This document shows positions 1-8,441 of a stretch of 50,396 nucleotides of DNA, piece after piece; position 1 is the first letter of the stretch; each line of letters starts with the position of its first letter. A model generated the notes under the pieces. The model did no database searches, was not told the origin of the DNA, and worked only from the letters and a program-made list of their open reading frames with translations. Position numbers and translations under genes: made by a program. The DNA is from Pseudomonadota bacterium. Lineage in GTDB: Bacteria; Pseudomonadota; Alphaproteobacteria; SP197. The stretch is from the NCBI GenBank assembly GCA_039028155.1, contig JBCCIS010000035.1, positions 1-50,396 of the forward strand. The letters are read 5' to 3'.

Positions 1-1
1 C

Positions 2-844
2 GGTGGCGCCATCAACTCGCCCCAGCTTCTTCTGCTGTCGGGCGTCGGCGATCCCGCCCATCTGTCCGAGCACGGCATCGCCGTCAACGCCGCGGTGCCA
101 GCGGTCGGCCGCCATCTGGAAGACCACCTGATCGTGCCGATTCAGTTCTCGACACCGCCCGGCGTCTCTCCCGCCGGCAAGTTCAAGGGGCTCGGACGCT
201 ATCGCATCGGCGCGCAGTGGCTGTTCTTCAAATCTGGCCTCGGCGCGTCGACATTCTGCGAGTCCGGCTGTTTCTTCAAAAGCTCCGACGACGTCGACTA
301 CGCGGATATCCAGCACGAGTTCTATCCGGTCTGCGCCCAGATGGGTGAGGCCGAGAGCAATGTCGCCGAGGGCTTCATGTTCTCCATGGGCATCATGCGG
401 CCGAAGAGTCAGGGACGCGTCTGGCTCAAATCCGTCGACCCCCGCGCCCACCCGGCGATCCTCTTCAACTATCTGGACGACGAGGACGATCGGCGCGTCA
501 TGATCCATGGTCTGCAGCGCACGCGCGAGATGGCCGCCCAGTCCGCGTTCGATCCCGTGCGCCGTGCCGAGATGTCGCCCGGGCCGGATGTGCAAAGCGA
601 TGCGGAGATCCTCGCCTGGCTCGCCGCCGAAGGCTCGACCGAATACCACCCCTGCTCGACCTGCCGCATGGGCACCGGCGACGACAGCGTCACCAATGGC
701 GAGGGCCAGGTGCACGAGACCGAAGCGTTGCGCGTGATCGACGCCTCAATCATGCCCGGCAACGTCACCGCCAACCTGAACGCGCCGGTCATCATGATCG
801 CCGAAAAACTCGCCGATGCCATCCGCGGCAAACCGCCGCTCTGA
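2..844 (+). CDS. GMC family FAD-dependent oxidoreductase, C-terminal part (5' end outside window)
   Basis: The reading frame is open from base 2, so the gene begins before the window; about 280 residues are visible. The fragment opens with GGAINSPQLLLLSGVG, the second GMC signature. Near the end are EYHPCSTCRMG, carrying the active-site His, and ANLNAPVIMIAEKLAD, where an Asn replaces the second His as in choline-dehydrogenase-like members. The family uses FAD to oxidise alcohols, often choline or aliphatic and aromatic alcohols. The N-terminal FAD-binding Rossmann motif is outside the window. Substrate cannot be read from this fragment. A second, more divergent GMC gene lies at 34099. Confidence 0.93.
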   Translation, partial: GGAINSPQLLLLSGVGDPAHLSEHGIAVNAAVPAVGRHLEDHLIVPIQFSTPPGVSPAGKFKGLGRYRIGAQWLFFKSGLGASTFCESGCFFKSSDDVDYADIQHEFYPVCAQMGEAESNVAEGFMFSMGIMRPKSQGRVWLKSVDPRAHPAILFNYLDDEDDRRVMIHGLQRTREMAAQSAFDPVRRAEMSPGPDVQSDAEILAWLAAEGSTEYHPCSTCRMGTGDDSVTNGEGQVHETEALRVIDASIMPGNVTANLNAPVIMIAEKLADAIRGKPPL

Positions 845-974
845 CCTGTTCGCGAAGAGGCTAGATTTACCCTGTGACCGCCGTCACCGATCACGGCGCT
901 TTCACGGGTATTTGCGCGCGCCCTGCCCATCTTGTTGGCATCAAGCCTGACTGCCTGGACATGGAGCGCCAACG

Positions 975-1115
975 ATGACCAGCAAAACCGCCAACACGAC
1001 GAACACCGCCTCGTTCAAACGTGTCGCCACGAGCGCCAAGACGCTCTATCGCGAGGTCATCATCAACGCGCCGGGACGGTCCCGCGGCTACTGGGAAGGC
1101 CCGCCCACCTACTAA
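975..1115 (+). CDS. 46-residue hypothetical protein
   Basis: A short ORF with a GGAG ribosome-binding site (963-966) eight bases before its ATG. It encodes a basic, Ser/Thr/Asn-rich N-terminus followed by TLYREVIINAPGRSRGYWEG and ends in Pro-Pro-Thr-Tyr. There is no signal peptide or membrane segment. It sits alone between the GMC gene and a convergent NTF2-like gene. I do not recognise the family. The ribosome-binding site and the non-random C-terminal half make it more likely real than not, but at this length chance is possible. Confidence 0.5.
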   Translation: MTSKTANTTNTASFKRVATSAKTLYREVIINAPGRSRGYWEGPPTY

Positions 1116-1136
1116 CCGGGCTCTCTCCACCCCCCA

Positions 1137-1808
1137 TCATTCCTTCCAAAAACTGTCGCTATAGGCGGGCAGCGCCTCGACCATGCGGATCTCGTCGATC
1201 CGCCGTTCGTGCACGGTCATCAGGAACGCTGCGTGGTTATGCAGCGACCGCCCCTTGCGTTCGGCCTTGATCTCGACCATCGCCATGACCTGACGCAGCC
1301 CGACACGTGCCGTCTGGGTAATGGCGACACTGAGATTGACCTGCTCGATCTTCATCGCGCGCACGCTCTCCATGAGGGCGTCGCTACCCTCCAACCGGTT
1401 GACGCCACCGTCGGCGTTGGTGATGTAGCTCACCGCGTCCGCCGCCAGCAGCGCCTCCATGGACGCGAGATCGGCACGGTCGAACGCCGCGATGAACGCG
1501 GCGACGGTGCTCTCGGGCTCGGGGTCGGCAACGTCATCAAAAGGCTCGGCCGCTTCGGCCAGGATCGCTTCGATCTTGGGAATGCGGCATTGGAAGAAGC
1601 GGTGGACATCGAGTGCGGCGAGACCCGGCGCCAGATCCTTGATGGCCTGCATCGCGGCTGCTTTCTCGTCGGCCGAGCCTGACTCCAACATCGCCATGTT
1701 GCGCATGGATGCGGCAATACTGCCCTTGCGTACGCGCACGCCCTTGATCGTCGCGAAGTCGTCGCCATCCGGCAACACGTCTTCCGGCTTCACACCTTTA
1801 TCGGTCAT
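1137..1808 (-). CDS. NTF2-like / SnoaL-domain protein with extra N-terminal domain
   Basis: 223 residues. The start is fixed by a near-perfect AAGGAGGA site at 1813-1820. The N-terminal ~95 residues (with KGVRVRKGSIAASMRNMAML) are an extra region that I do not recognise. The C-terminal ~125 residues look like a cone-shaped alpha+beta NTF2 fold (ESTVAAFIAAFDRADLASMEALLAADAVSY, i.e. the helix and cavity pattern of SnoaL-like proteins). Such domains bind or isomerise small hydrophobic ligands, but the catalytic role here is unknown. It is divergent from the dehydrogenase at 1896 with an 87-base gap, so the two may share a control region. Confidence 0.75.
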   Translation of the reverse strand: MTDKGVKPEDVLPDGDDFATIKGVRVRKGSIAASMRNMAMLESGSADEKAAAMQAIKDLAPGLAALDVHRFFQCRIPKIEAILAEAAEPFDDVADPEPESTVAAFIAAFDRADLASMEALLAADAVSYITNADGGVNRLEGSDALMESVRAMKIEQVNLSVAITQTARVGLRQVMAMVEIKAERKGRSLHNHAAFLMTVHERRIDEIRMVEALPAYSDSFWKE

Positions 1809-1895
1809 GGCTTCCTCCTTAATCGGGTTGCCGCGATAATGTGGCGGCGCAAGGCTACTTGTGGCCGACTTCATCACGAGACGGGGAGATTTGCC

Positions 1896-2798
1896 ATGCC
1901 GCAGAACGCGCTGGTCGGCTTTGTCGGCCTGGGCAACATGGGCTGGCCCATGGCGGGCAACCTGTGCAAAGCGGGTTTCAGGCTGATCGGCATGGACGCC
2001 GATGCCGAACGGCAGGCCGCGTTCGCCGCCACGTTCGGCGCCGAGATCGCGGACGGGCCGGACGCCTTCGCCCGGACGGACCGCCTTATCACCATGCTGC
2101 CGGATGGCCGCATTGTCGCCGACGTGCTGGTCGGCGCGGGCGACCTGCTGCGCCACCTGCCGCCGAACAGCCTCATCATCGACATGAGCTCCGGCGACCC
2201 CTCGGCCTACGACGCGATCACACCGGAGGTCGATCGCTTGGGCCACGCCATGATCGACGCGCCGGTCTCCGGCGGCACCGGCGGCGCGGAGGCAGGCACG
2301 CTGACCATCATGACCGGTGGTGGTGACGCGGCCATCGACCGCGCCATACCGTTGTTCGAGGTGATGGGCGGCAAGATCTTCCGCACCGGCGGCCTCGGCA
2401 GCGGCCAGGCCATGAAGGCACTCAACAATTTGGCCTCGGCGACCGCGTTGATGGTGACCATCGAGGTCCTGATCACCGCCCAGCGCTTCGGCCTCGACCC
2501 CGCCATGGTCAACAGCATCCTCAACGTCTCGACCGGCCGCAACAATTCGACCGACAAGAAGATCGCGCCACATGTCTTGAGCCGCACCTTCGACTCCGGT
2601 TTCGGGTTATCGTTGATGGCAAAGGACCTGCGCACCGCCCATGCTATCGCCGAGCGCACGAAAACACCCGTGCCGCTCAGCGATCTCGCTGTACAGATGG
2701 CGCAGCAGGCGTCCCAAGCGCTCGGTCCCGACGCCGACCACACCGCAGTTGCGCTGTGGATCGAGGAACGCGTCGGCGAGGCGCTCAAGGCAAGCTGA
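1896..2798 (+). CDS. 3-hydroxyisobutyrate dehydrogenase-family NAD(P)-dependent oxidoreductase
   Basis: 300 residues, the usual size for this family of beta-hydroxyacid dehydrogenases. FVGLGNMGWPMAGN is the N-terminal dinucleotide-binding motif. DAPVSGGTGGAEAGTLTIM is the substrate-binding signature, and GSGQAMKALNNL contains the catalytic Lys. The enzyme oxidises a beta-hydroxyacid (3-hydroxyisobutyrate, tartronate semialdehyde or similar) in the cytoplasm. ATG 1896 is chosen over an in-frame upstream start because GGGGAG lies at 1884-1889 and the Rossmann motif begins a few residues later. Substrate is not predictable from sequence alone; there is no valine-degradation neighbour. Confidence 0.92.
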   Translation: MPQNALVGFVGLGNMGWPMAGNLCKAGFRLIGMDADAERQAAFAATFGAEIADGPDAFARTDRLITMLPDGRIVADVLVGAGDLLRHLPPNSLIIDMSSGDPSAYDAITPEVDRLGHAMIDAPVSGGTGGAEAGTLTIMTGGGDAAIDRAIPLFEVMGGKIFRTGGLGSGQAMKALNNLASATALMVTIEVLITAQRFGLDPAMVNSILNVSTGRNNSTDKKIAPHVLSRTFDSGFGLSLMAKDLRTAHAIAERTKTPVPLSDLAVQMAQQASQALGPDADHTAVALWIEERVGEALKAS

Positions 2799-2808
2799 TC
2801 GCAAGCCC

Positions 2809-3957
2809 CTAAAGACGCCTGTCCAACACGGCCTGCAGGGCGGTGATCAGTTGCAGCTTGCCATCAAGGCCCATGCCTGAGCGGTCGATGTGCGAAAAGC
2901 CATCGATCACAAAGACCTCGCTGCCGGCGACCGCGTCGCCCAGGGCGATGCTTTGCGTATAGGGGATCAACGTGTCCTCGCGGCCGTGGATCAGGATCAG
3001 GCGGCCTTCCAGATGGCTGAGGTCGTAGTTTGACGGCGACAATGTCTCGAGTTGGCCGCGAATCGCCGGCGGCAGGTCCTGCAACAGGTCGCCAACCGCT
3101 TCGGGATCGTCGTTGATCATGACGTCCAACAACGCCCGTCCCTCCGGCCCCAAGCCGGCGACGAGGTCATCGATCGGCACGTTCTCCGCCCGACTGCGGC
3201 GTTCCGCGATGGCCTGCAACAGGGCGCGGTCCTGCGCATCGTCCAAGAGTTCGGTATTGCTCGACAACAGACGCCACTTGGCGGCGGGCACGGGATCCTT
3301 TGTCGACCAGCTCTCACGTGTTTCCAGCCGATAGTGACCGGTGGTCGCGAAGGTAACCACGGCCTGCGTGTCGTGGTAACCACCAAGCCCGACCAGAAAG
3401 TCGATCTTGTCGCCGGCGTCCGGCTCCAGACTCGCCAGGAGCGCCAAACCCACCGCATAGGAAATCGCCGCGACGCCGACATCGTGACCCGCCGGCAAGA
3501 GATCGCTCTCGGCCAGGAAGACGGCACCGTCGGCAATGGTGCGCGCGTCATCCAGTTGGATCTCCTCCGCGCGCGAGCCCGCGAGATCGGGCACCAGAAC
3601 CAGAAACCGCGCACGCGCCAGCGACATCGCCAGGTCGATCACACGGATGTCGTCCTTGCCGTCCTCCGTGAAACCCGGCACCAGAACAAGACCGGCGCCG
3701 ATCGGCTGCAAGGGCTCGTAGATATCGGCCACCAACGACCGGCCGTCGATGGCATAGGTGACCAGACTGCGCCGCGGCTGAGGCGTTGTTTCCTTAAGCC
3801 TGCTCGGGCCGCCGCCGGCATCGATATCCTGCAACACCCGCGTCGCTTCCCAACTTTGCTTTGAAACGCAGGCCGCCGCACCGAAGGCCAGGACGAGCGC
3901 CGCCACGACGGCGATGACGGCCGTGGTGCGGCGGGCTATCCAGGGTTCTCTCAACAC
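2809..3957 (-). CDS. Exported or membrane-anchored alpha/beta hydrolase
   Basis: 382 residues. Residues ~10-32 form one hydrophobic segment ending in FGAAAC, which could be a lipobox-like signal or a membrane anchor, so the enzyme probably faces the periplasm. The hydrolase fold is recognised by LVLVPGFTEDGKDD (oxyanion region), GREDTLIPY (acid residue) and GFSHID (catalytic His). The nucleophile elbow reads VAAISYAVG, i.e. A-x-S-x-A instead of G-x-S-x-G, which is unusual. A helical insertion separates the core strands. The start is GTG without a clear ribosome-binding site, so the exact N-terminus is uncertain. The substrate is unknown. Confidence 0.8.
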   Translation of the reverse strand: MLREPWIARRTTAVIAVVAALVLAFGAAACVSKQSWEATRVLQDIDAGGGPSRLKETTPQPRRSLVTYAIDGRSLVADIYEPLQPIGAGLVLVPGFTEDGKDDIRVIDLAMSLARARFLVLVPDLAGSRAEEIQLDDARTIADGAVFLAESDLLPAGHDVGVAAISYAVGLALLASLEPDAGDKIDFLVGLGGYHDTQAVVTFATTGHYRLETRESWSTKDPVPAAKWRLLSSNTELLDDAQDRALLQAIAERRSRAENVPIDDLVAGLGPEGRALLDVMINDDPEAVGDLLQDLPPAIRGQLETLSPSNYDLSHLEGRLILIHGREDTLIPYTQSIALGDAVAGSEVFVIDGFSHIDRSGMGLDGKLQLITALQAVLDRRL

Positions 3958-4141
3958 GTGGCCGTTAGTTTAGAACGAACCCGGGGGCATTCGCACGACC
4001 GTTGGCTGTTTGTACAGGCAATGCAGACCCGCTACGCTCCACATTGGGATTACGGCATCGGCTTTGCGCGGCAAAGCCGCCCTCTTTTTTGGGCCAGGGT
4101 GCGGCCTCGCATTTGAATGAACATGAATGGGAGAGCATGTC

Positions 4142-5260
4142 ATGGAGAGCAAAGCGCTTATTGAACGTTTGCAGGATAAGTCGCTTACCCGACGCGAGTT
4201 TAAACAGATTCTCGCAAGTGCCGGCGTCGGCCTGTTGACCCTACCAGTTCTGCGCCGGCCCGCACGGGCCGCCGGCGAGGTGATGTATTTCGGATGGGCA
4301 GGCTACGAGACGCCGGAGTTTCATCCGTCCTATACGGAGAAGTACGGCGGTTCGCCGGAAGCGACCTTCTGGGCCGCCGAGGACGAAGGATTCCAGAAAA
4401 TGCGTCAAGGCTTCACGCCGGACGTCATGCACCCGTGTACCTATGAGCTTGTGAAATGGCGCGAGGCCGGCCTGATCGCCCCGCTCGATCCGGACCGCCT
4501 GGAGTGGCTGCCCGACATGTTCGAGGGCCTGACCGACATCGAAGGCTCGCTTCACGACGGCAAGCGCTACTACATGCCGATGGACTGGGGCAACTCGACC
4601 GTGCTCTACCGCAAAGACCTGGTGGCGCCAGAGCATGCCGGCGACAACCTGAGCTGGGCGATCATCTTTGAAGACTGGTACTCCGGCCGCATCGCTTCCT
4701 ACGACTCCACCGCAAACGTGCAGATTGCCGGCCTGTTGGCGGGCGTCGACGATATCTTCGCAATGAACGAAGAACAGCTGACGGAGATTCGCCCGCTTCT
4801 GGAAATGCAGCGACAAAACCTACGTTTCTATTGGGGCGACGTCTCCGAGATCGATCAGGCCTTGGCCTCTGGAGAACTGGTCGCGGCCTATGGTTGGAAC
4901 GACTCCTATGTCCGCCTGCGCGATCAGGGCGTGGATATCGAGCTGGGCGTGCCAAAGGAAGGCATCTTCACATGGTGCTGCGGTCTGACCATCCATCCCG
5001 AGACCAAGAACCTCGATGCCTCCTATGACTTGATCAATGCCATGACCAGTCCGGAGGCTGGAGCCTATGAGATCGAGAGCTGGGGTTTTGGCCATGCCAA
5101 CAAGAAGGCCTTCGATCTGGTGCCCGAAGACGTGCTGGTCGCACTGGGTCTTTCCACGCCGGAGGCCCTGCTCAACAACGGCATCTACTTCGCCGCCATG
5201 CAGGCCAATGTGGAAGAGAGCTACATCCGCCTCTTCGATGAGGTGAAGGCCGGTTTCTAG
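4142..5260 (+). CDS. Tat-exported polyamine-type (PotD-like) solute-binding protein
   Basis: 372 residues. The N-terminus has a twin-arginine signal (LTRREFKQI then a hydrophobic stretch and PARAAG), so the folded protein is exported. The mature part resembles family-1 extracellular solute-binding proteins of the spermidine/putrescine group: VMYFGWAGYETPEF, DVMHPCTYELVKW, MPMDWGNSTVLYRKD, ASYDLINAMTSPEAG. It should deliver a cationic small molecule to an ABC permease, but no permease or ATPase gene is adjacent, so it is an orphan here. ATG 4142 is preferred to ATG 4127 because GGGAGAG lies just before it. A strong terminator follows. Confidence 0.9.
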   Translation: MESKALIERLQDKSLTRREFKQILASAGVGLLTLPVLRRPARAAGEVMYFGWAGYETPEFHPSYTEKYGGSPEATFWAAEDEGFQKMRQGFTPDVMHPCTYELVKWREAGLIAPLDPDRLEWLPDMFEGLTDIEGSLHDGKRYYMPMDWGNSTVLYRKDLVAPEHAGDNLSWAIIFEDWYSGRIASYDSTANVQIAGLLAGVDDIFAMNEEQLTEIRPLLEMQRQNLRFYWGDVSEIDQALASGELVAAYGWNDSYVRLRDQGVDIELGVPKEGIFTWCCGLTIHPETKNLDASYDLINAMTSPEAGAYEIESWGFGHANKKAFDLVPEDVLVALGLSTPEALLNNGIYFAAMQANVEESYIRLFDEVKAGF

Positions 5261-5702
5261 TTTGGCCTGGATTGGTTCCATTCAACGCCCCGGCGCGAAA
5301 CCGCCGGGGCGTTTGATTTCGTGAAATTGACCTCACGATGCGCAGCTGTGCATCGATCGCGCATTCCCAACCGCGCACGCTCTCTTCGGGCGCGGCGAAG
5401 ATCCGGTCGGCGACCGCTTCGAACGTTTCGGACGGAAGAAAGCCGGTCGCCGAGCGGTCGTTTTCATGCATGGCCTCGCGTACCTCGATAGCAAGACCCG
5501 ACATACGCGCGATGACGTCGGCGGTTTCGACCGCCTTCACCTCACCGCTCGCGACGATGCGCGTTGTATTGCGCAGGCAGGGGTATCCGGCGAAGGTTTC
5601 GGCGCGCGCTCGGCCCACTTCGTTCAACGACCACAGGGGCACCGGAACGGCGGGATCGATCGTGACCTGCGGGTGCGTCAGATAGCGGACGATGACGGCC
5701 AT
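5172..5702 (-). pseudogene. Truncated histidine-phosphatase-like gene
   Basis: The first ~120 residues after the ATG resemble a branch of the histidine phosphatase (phosphoglycerate-mutase-like) family: VRYLTHPQV replaces the usual RHG start motif, followed by SLNEVGRARAETFAGYP and ASGEVKAVETADVIA. The similarity stops near base 5330, just after WECAIDAQLRIV. From there the frame runs through the neighbouring terminator and antisense into the end of the binding-protein gene. The C-terminal half with the second catalytic His is absent. I read this as a deletion that fused the gene to foreign 3' sequence. There is no good ribosome-binding site. Confidence 0.6.
5284..5320 (+). terminator. Intrinsic terminator of the solute-binding protein gene
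   Basis: Perfect 11-bp inverted repeat (AACGCCCCGGC at 5284-5294 with GCCGGGGCGTT at 5303-5313), 8-base loop, followed by a T-rich run. It lies 24 bases after the stop codon and would also work, more weakly, on the opposite strand. Confidence 0.88.
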
Positions 5703-5715
5703 GACGTCCGGTTGG

Positions 5716-6063
5716 TTAGCGGAAACGTTGGCGGTTGATCCCCACATTGCACGCGGGATTCGGGGTGACCTGGAACGTGGTCGTGTCGTTGAAGATGCCT
5801 TCGGTCTTGATCGAGGTGCATACCGTTGTCGTGTGAACGTTCAGCCGCCGTTCCAACCGATAACCCTAGGTGGATAGCAGCGACGCGTTCGTGACAGTCT
5901 CGCCGTTGGTCGGCGACCAGGCTACGGCCCGCTCGTCCAACGGCACCCATGCGACATCTGCCCGGGAAGTCGATTGCCCAAGATGCCCATGGTGGCCACT
6001 CTCGCGCCCGGCGTGGCTGTACCGGCGAGCGAAGAGGCCCCAATAGTAGTCGCGTGGATACAT
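5716..6063 (-). pseudogene. Unknown protein gene interrupted by an in-frame TAG
   Basis: Reading from ATG 6063 gives MYPRDYYWGLFARRYSHAG and continues to ETVTNASLLST, then TAG at 5866-5868. The same frame then stays open for 49 more codons (GYRLERRLNVHTTTVC, then GIFNDTTTFQVTPNPACNVG) up to TAA at 5716-5718. The part after the TAG has two Cys and a composition like an exported or surface protein. I do not recognise the family. It lies 14 bases upstream of the truncated phosphatase gene on the same strand, so both may belong to one decaying transcript. A nonsense mutation is the simplest explanation. Confidence 0.4.
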
Positions 6064-6290
6064 CGCGACCAAAGACGTGTTGCGAACGCGCCAAATTACT
6101 CTCTATACTTGTATGAGAAAGAGCTAAAGATCTACGTGAAGTTGTAAGACAAGTTTCCATCAAGCCAAAAAGTACTTCGACCTAAGCCGCCGCGCCCCAT
6201 GGATTCGAACATGTGGACGACGTCGGTTCGGCGGCCATCCACGGGATCGGCAAGGCTCGGGCGCGGTTCTAACGACGCAGTGTGGCGACC

Positions 6291-6812
6291 ATGATCGATT
6301 TGCGTATTGTTCCCGAGATCACGCTCACGCCGGCTTTGCGCGACGGCGTCCGACAGCTCATCGATGTCAGTTTCGACAGCGCTACGTTCCATGACGTCTC
6401 CGAGATCGAAACACCGGTGTTCCGCGTTCTCGGGCTGACCGACGGTCGGGATGTGGCCGCCCATGTCGCGGTCTATGAGCGCGACGTCACCATCGGTGGC
6501 GACCCCAACCGTATCGCCATGCTGGGCGATGTCGCCGTCGCGCCTGCCCTGCGCCGCCAGGGCATTGCGCGGCGCGCCATCGACATCGCGCACCGCGAGC
6601 TTAAGCAGCGCGCGATCGAGTTTTGCGTTCTCTTTGCTTACGAACCGGCGGTCTACCACGCCAACGGTTACCGCGAGATGACGAACGAGATCCGCCTGCT
6701 CGACCGCGACAGCATGTGGCGAACCCTGGTCTATCGCGGCAGCATGGTCTGCGCACTCGGCAACCGTCCCTGGCCCGACGATCTCCTTGATCTCAAGGGC
6801 ATCGTCGTTTGA
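6291..6812 (+). CDS. GNAT family N-acetyltransferase
   Basis: 173 residues. The acetyl-CoA-binding motif A is VAVAPALRRQGIARRAIDIA (R/Q-x-x-G-x-A/G pattern), with the following helix and the AYEPAVYHANGYREM strand-helix segment typical of the fold. The family transfers an acetyl or acyl group to an amine. An in-frame GTG at 6282 could add three residues; neither start has a clear ribosome-binding site. Neighbours do not suggest a substrate. Cytoplasmic. Confidence 0.85.
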   Translation: MIDLRIVPEITLTPALRDGVRQLIDVSFDSATFHDVSEIETPVFRVLGLTDGRDVAAHVAVYERDVTIGGDPNRIAMLGDVAVAPALRRQGIARRAIDIAHRELKQRAIEFCVLFAYEPAVYHANGYREMTNEIRLLDRDSMWRTLVYRGSMVCALGNRPWPDDLLDLKGIVV

Positions 6813-6867
6813 TGCAGCCTCCCCTGCACCTCGACCAGGCGTTCACAGAGGCAACCACTTTCGATGT

Positions 6868-7227
6868 CTAACGCGTGAAGCCGCCGGCGCTTTCCATGAA
6901 CACGGGATCGGCCCCGGCTAAAGTCTCTCTCAAGGCTTCATCGGGGTTGCCGTAGACGGTCATGCGCTGCGGCTCGACCAGAGCCATCAGGCGGTCGGCG
7001 TAGTTCTGATTGAACGACTCAAGGTGGGTCAGCGCTGCCTGCGAATGGGCATAGCGCTCGTGGACTTGCGCCGTGGCACCGTCCGCGCTGATCGACCACT
7101 GGAACGACAACGTGTCGGGCTCGTTCGCTTCCGCCCGCTCGGCCATTTCGGCGATCAACTTTTTGAGGTTGTCGGCCTCGCCCGCCTTGACGGCAACCTC
7201 AAACACCCACGATACACTCGACGTCAT
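6868..7227 (-). CDS. Antibiotic biosynthesis monooxygenase (ABM)-domain protein
   Basis: 119 residues, a single ABM ferredoxin-like domain: VSWVFEVAVKAGEADNLKKL at the start, then FQWSISADGATAQVHERYA and SQAALTHLESFNQNYADRLM. These small dimeric proteins are cofactor-free quinol or anthrone monooxygenases, or simply ligand-binding dimers. The C-terminal 25 residues extend past the domain. The ribosome-binding site is GAGGGTGGG just before ATG 7227. It is convergent with the GNAT gene and monocistronic. Confidence 0.85.
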   Translation of the reverse strand: MTSSVSWVFEVAVKAGEADNLKKLIAEMAERAEANEPDTLSFQWSISADGATAQVHERYAHSQAALTHLESFNQNYADRLMALVEPQRMTVYGNPDEALRETLAGADPVFMESAGGFTR

Positions 7228-7382
7228 TGCCCACCCTCTGTTGTCACCACGTCAGCACAGCCTACCAGCTCACCGTCGCGCGACAAGCGCGTCGGTATGC
7301 AATCGTGGACTAACGCGGCAAACACGGCATCGCTCAAGATCGTCCATGTGTACGATAACAGGCCCGAACGCGGCGTCGGGCG

Positions 7383-8324
7383 TTAGACGCGGAAGAGCGC
7401 CAATGCGAGCTCGTCGAGCGTTGCGATATCGCGGAATGGATACCGCGCCGCGATCGGTTCGAACACGTCCATCGTGCGATGCTGAGCCAGACCGATTGCC
7501 TGTCGATAGAGTGCAAGACCCAGCGTTTGGTGCGGGAAGTGGGGCGTCACCGGCCAGTCACTGGCGTCCAGAAAGACCCGAAACAACGCCTTGTCGCAAT
7601 CGAACATATCGCGATAGAGCTGGATCAACTCATAGTGACGATCGGTCACCAGCGCATCGCCCCAGTCAATGATGCCGGCAACGCGGCCGTCGTCGATGAA
7701 GACGTGGTTGGCGCAGAGATCGCCGTGCACGAAGGTACGGTCGAAGGGCGCCAAACGCGCGATGAAATCGTCGGCCTGCTGGACAAGGTGGTGTGGCAAT
7801 GAACTCGCTTGCAAAGCCGATGTCATGTCGATGGGTAGCCAATCATCGTGCACAGCAACACCTTGCGGCGACAGCCGGTGCAGACACCGAACCTGCTCCC
7901 CCAACCGCATGGCAATGGCGCGTCTTTCTCGGAGCGTCAGCTCCACGTCACACGACGCACTTCCGGCCACGCGCGATGTGATCAGGTATGGCCATGGCTC
8001 GTCTGGGTCCTCAAACAGCCTACCATCGCCCAAAAGCGCCGGTGCGCTGACTTCAGGAACGGCGGCAAGCGCCATGTGTGCCGCGCGCTCGTTCGCGTGG
8101 CTTTGCGCTGCGCTATGCAGAAAACCAAAGAACTTTACGACGACATCGTCACATAGAAATGTTGGATATGTAGCATTGAACCCGGCGACCATCGCGGCAT
8201 GACAATTGTCGAGGTCATGCCGTCGAAGGGCTTCTGCGACCCACGATGACCAATAGTCAACATTGCCGAGGTTGGCGTGATATTCACGATCAGAGGCGAA
8301 CATTGGTCGGCTTATCTTGCACAT
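7383..8324 (-). CDS. Aminoglycoside phosphotransferase (APH)-family kinase
   Basis: 313 residues. The kinase-like fold shows VVVKFFGFL (ATP-site Lys), FVHGDLCANHVFID (Brenner motif with catalytic Asp) and AGIIDWGDAL (Mg-binding Asp). The family phosphorylates aminoglycosides, choline, homoserine or other small hydroxyl compounds. Nothing nearby points to antibiotic resistance, so a housekeeping small-molecule kinase is as likely. Two possible starts, ATG 8324 and ATG 8303, both with weak ribosome-binding sites; the second starts just before the conserved region. Confidence 0.85.
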   Translation of the reverse strand: MCKISRPMFASDREYHANLGNVDYWSSWVAEALRRHDLDNCHAAMVAGFNATYPTFLCDDVVVKFFGFLHSAAQSHANERAAHMALAAVPEVSAPALLGDGRLFEDPDEPWPYLITSRVAGSASCDVELTLRERRAIAMRLGEQVRCLHRLSPQGVAVHDDWLPIDMTSALQASSLPHHLVQQADDFIARLAPFDRTFVHGDLCANHVFIDDGRVAGIIDWGDALVTDRHYELIQLYRDMFDCDKALFRVFLDASDWPVTPHFPHQTLGLALYRQAIGLAQHRTMDVFEPIAARYPFRDIATLDELALALFRV

Positions 8325-8441
8325 TATCTGTCGCAGTTCTGCAGAATGCGGGCTGAAAGCGCGCGCCAGTTCAGCTTTGCCACGACGCGCAGGAGCCCAG
8401 CACCTATTCTAACGCCTCACACAAGCGTTGGAGATCATTCG

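Noticed and set aside
1841-2326. Second plus-strand frame inside the dehydrogenase gene
   Set aside because: Arg/Gly/His-rich shadow; the dehydrogenase frame explains the region.
5678-6163. 161-codon minus-strand frame over the TAG-interrupted gene
   Set aside because: It runs in another frame with low-complexity Arg/His/Pro content, while the interrupted frame keeps protein-like composition on both sides of the TAG.
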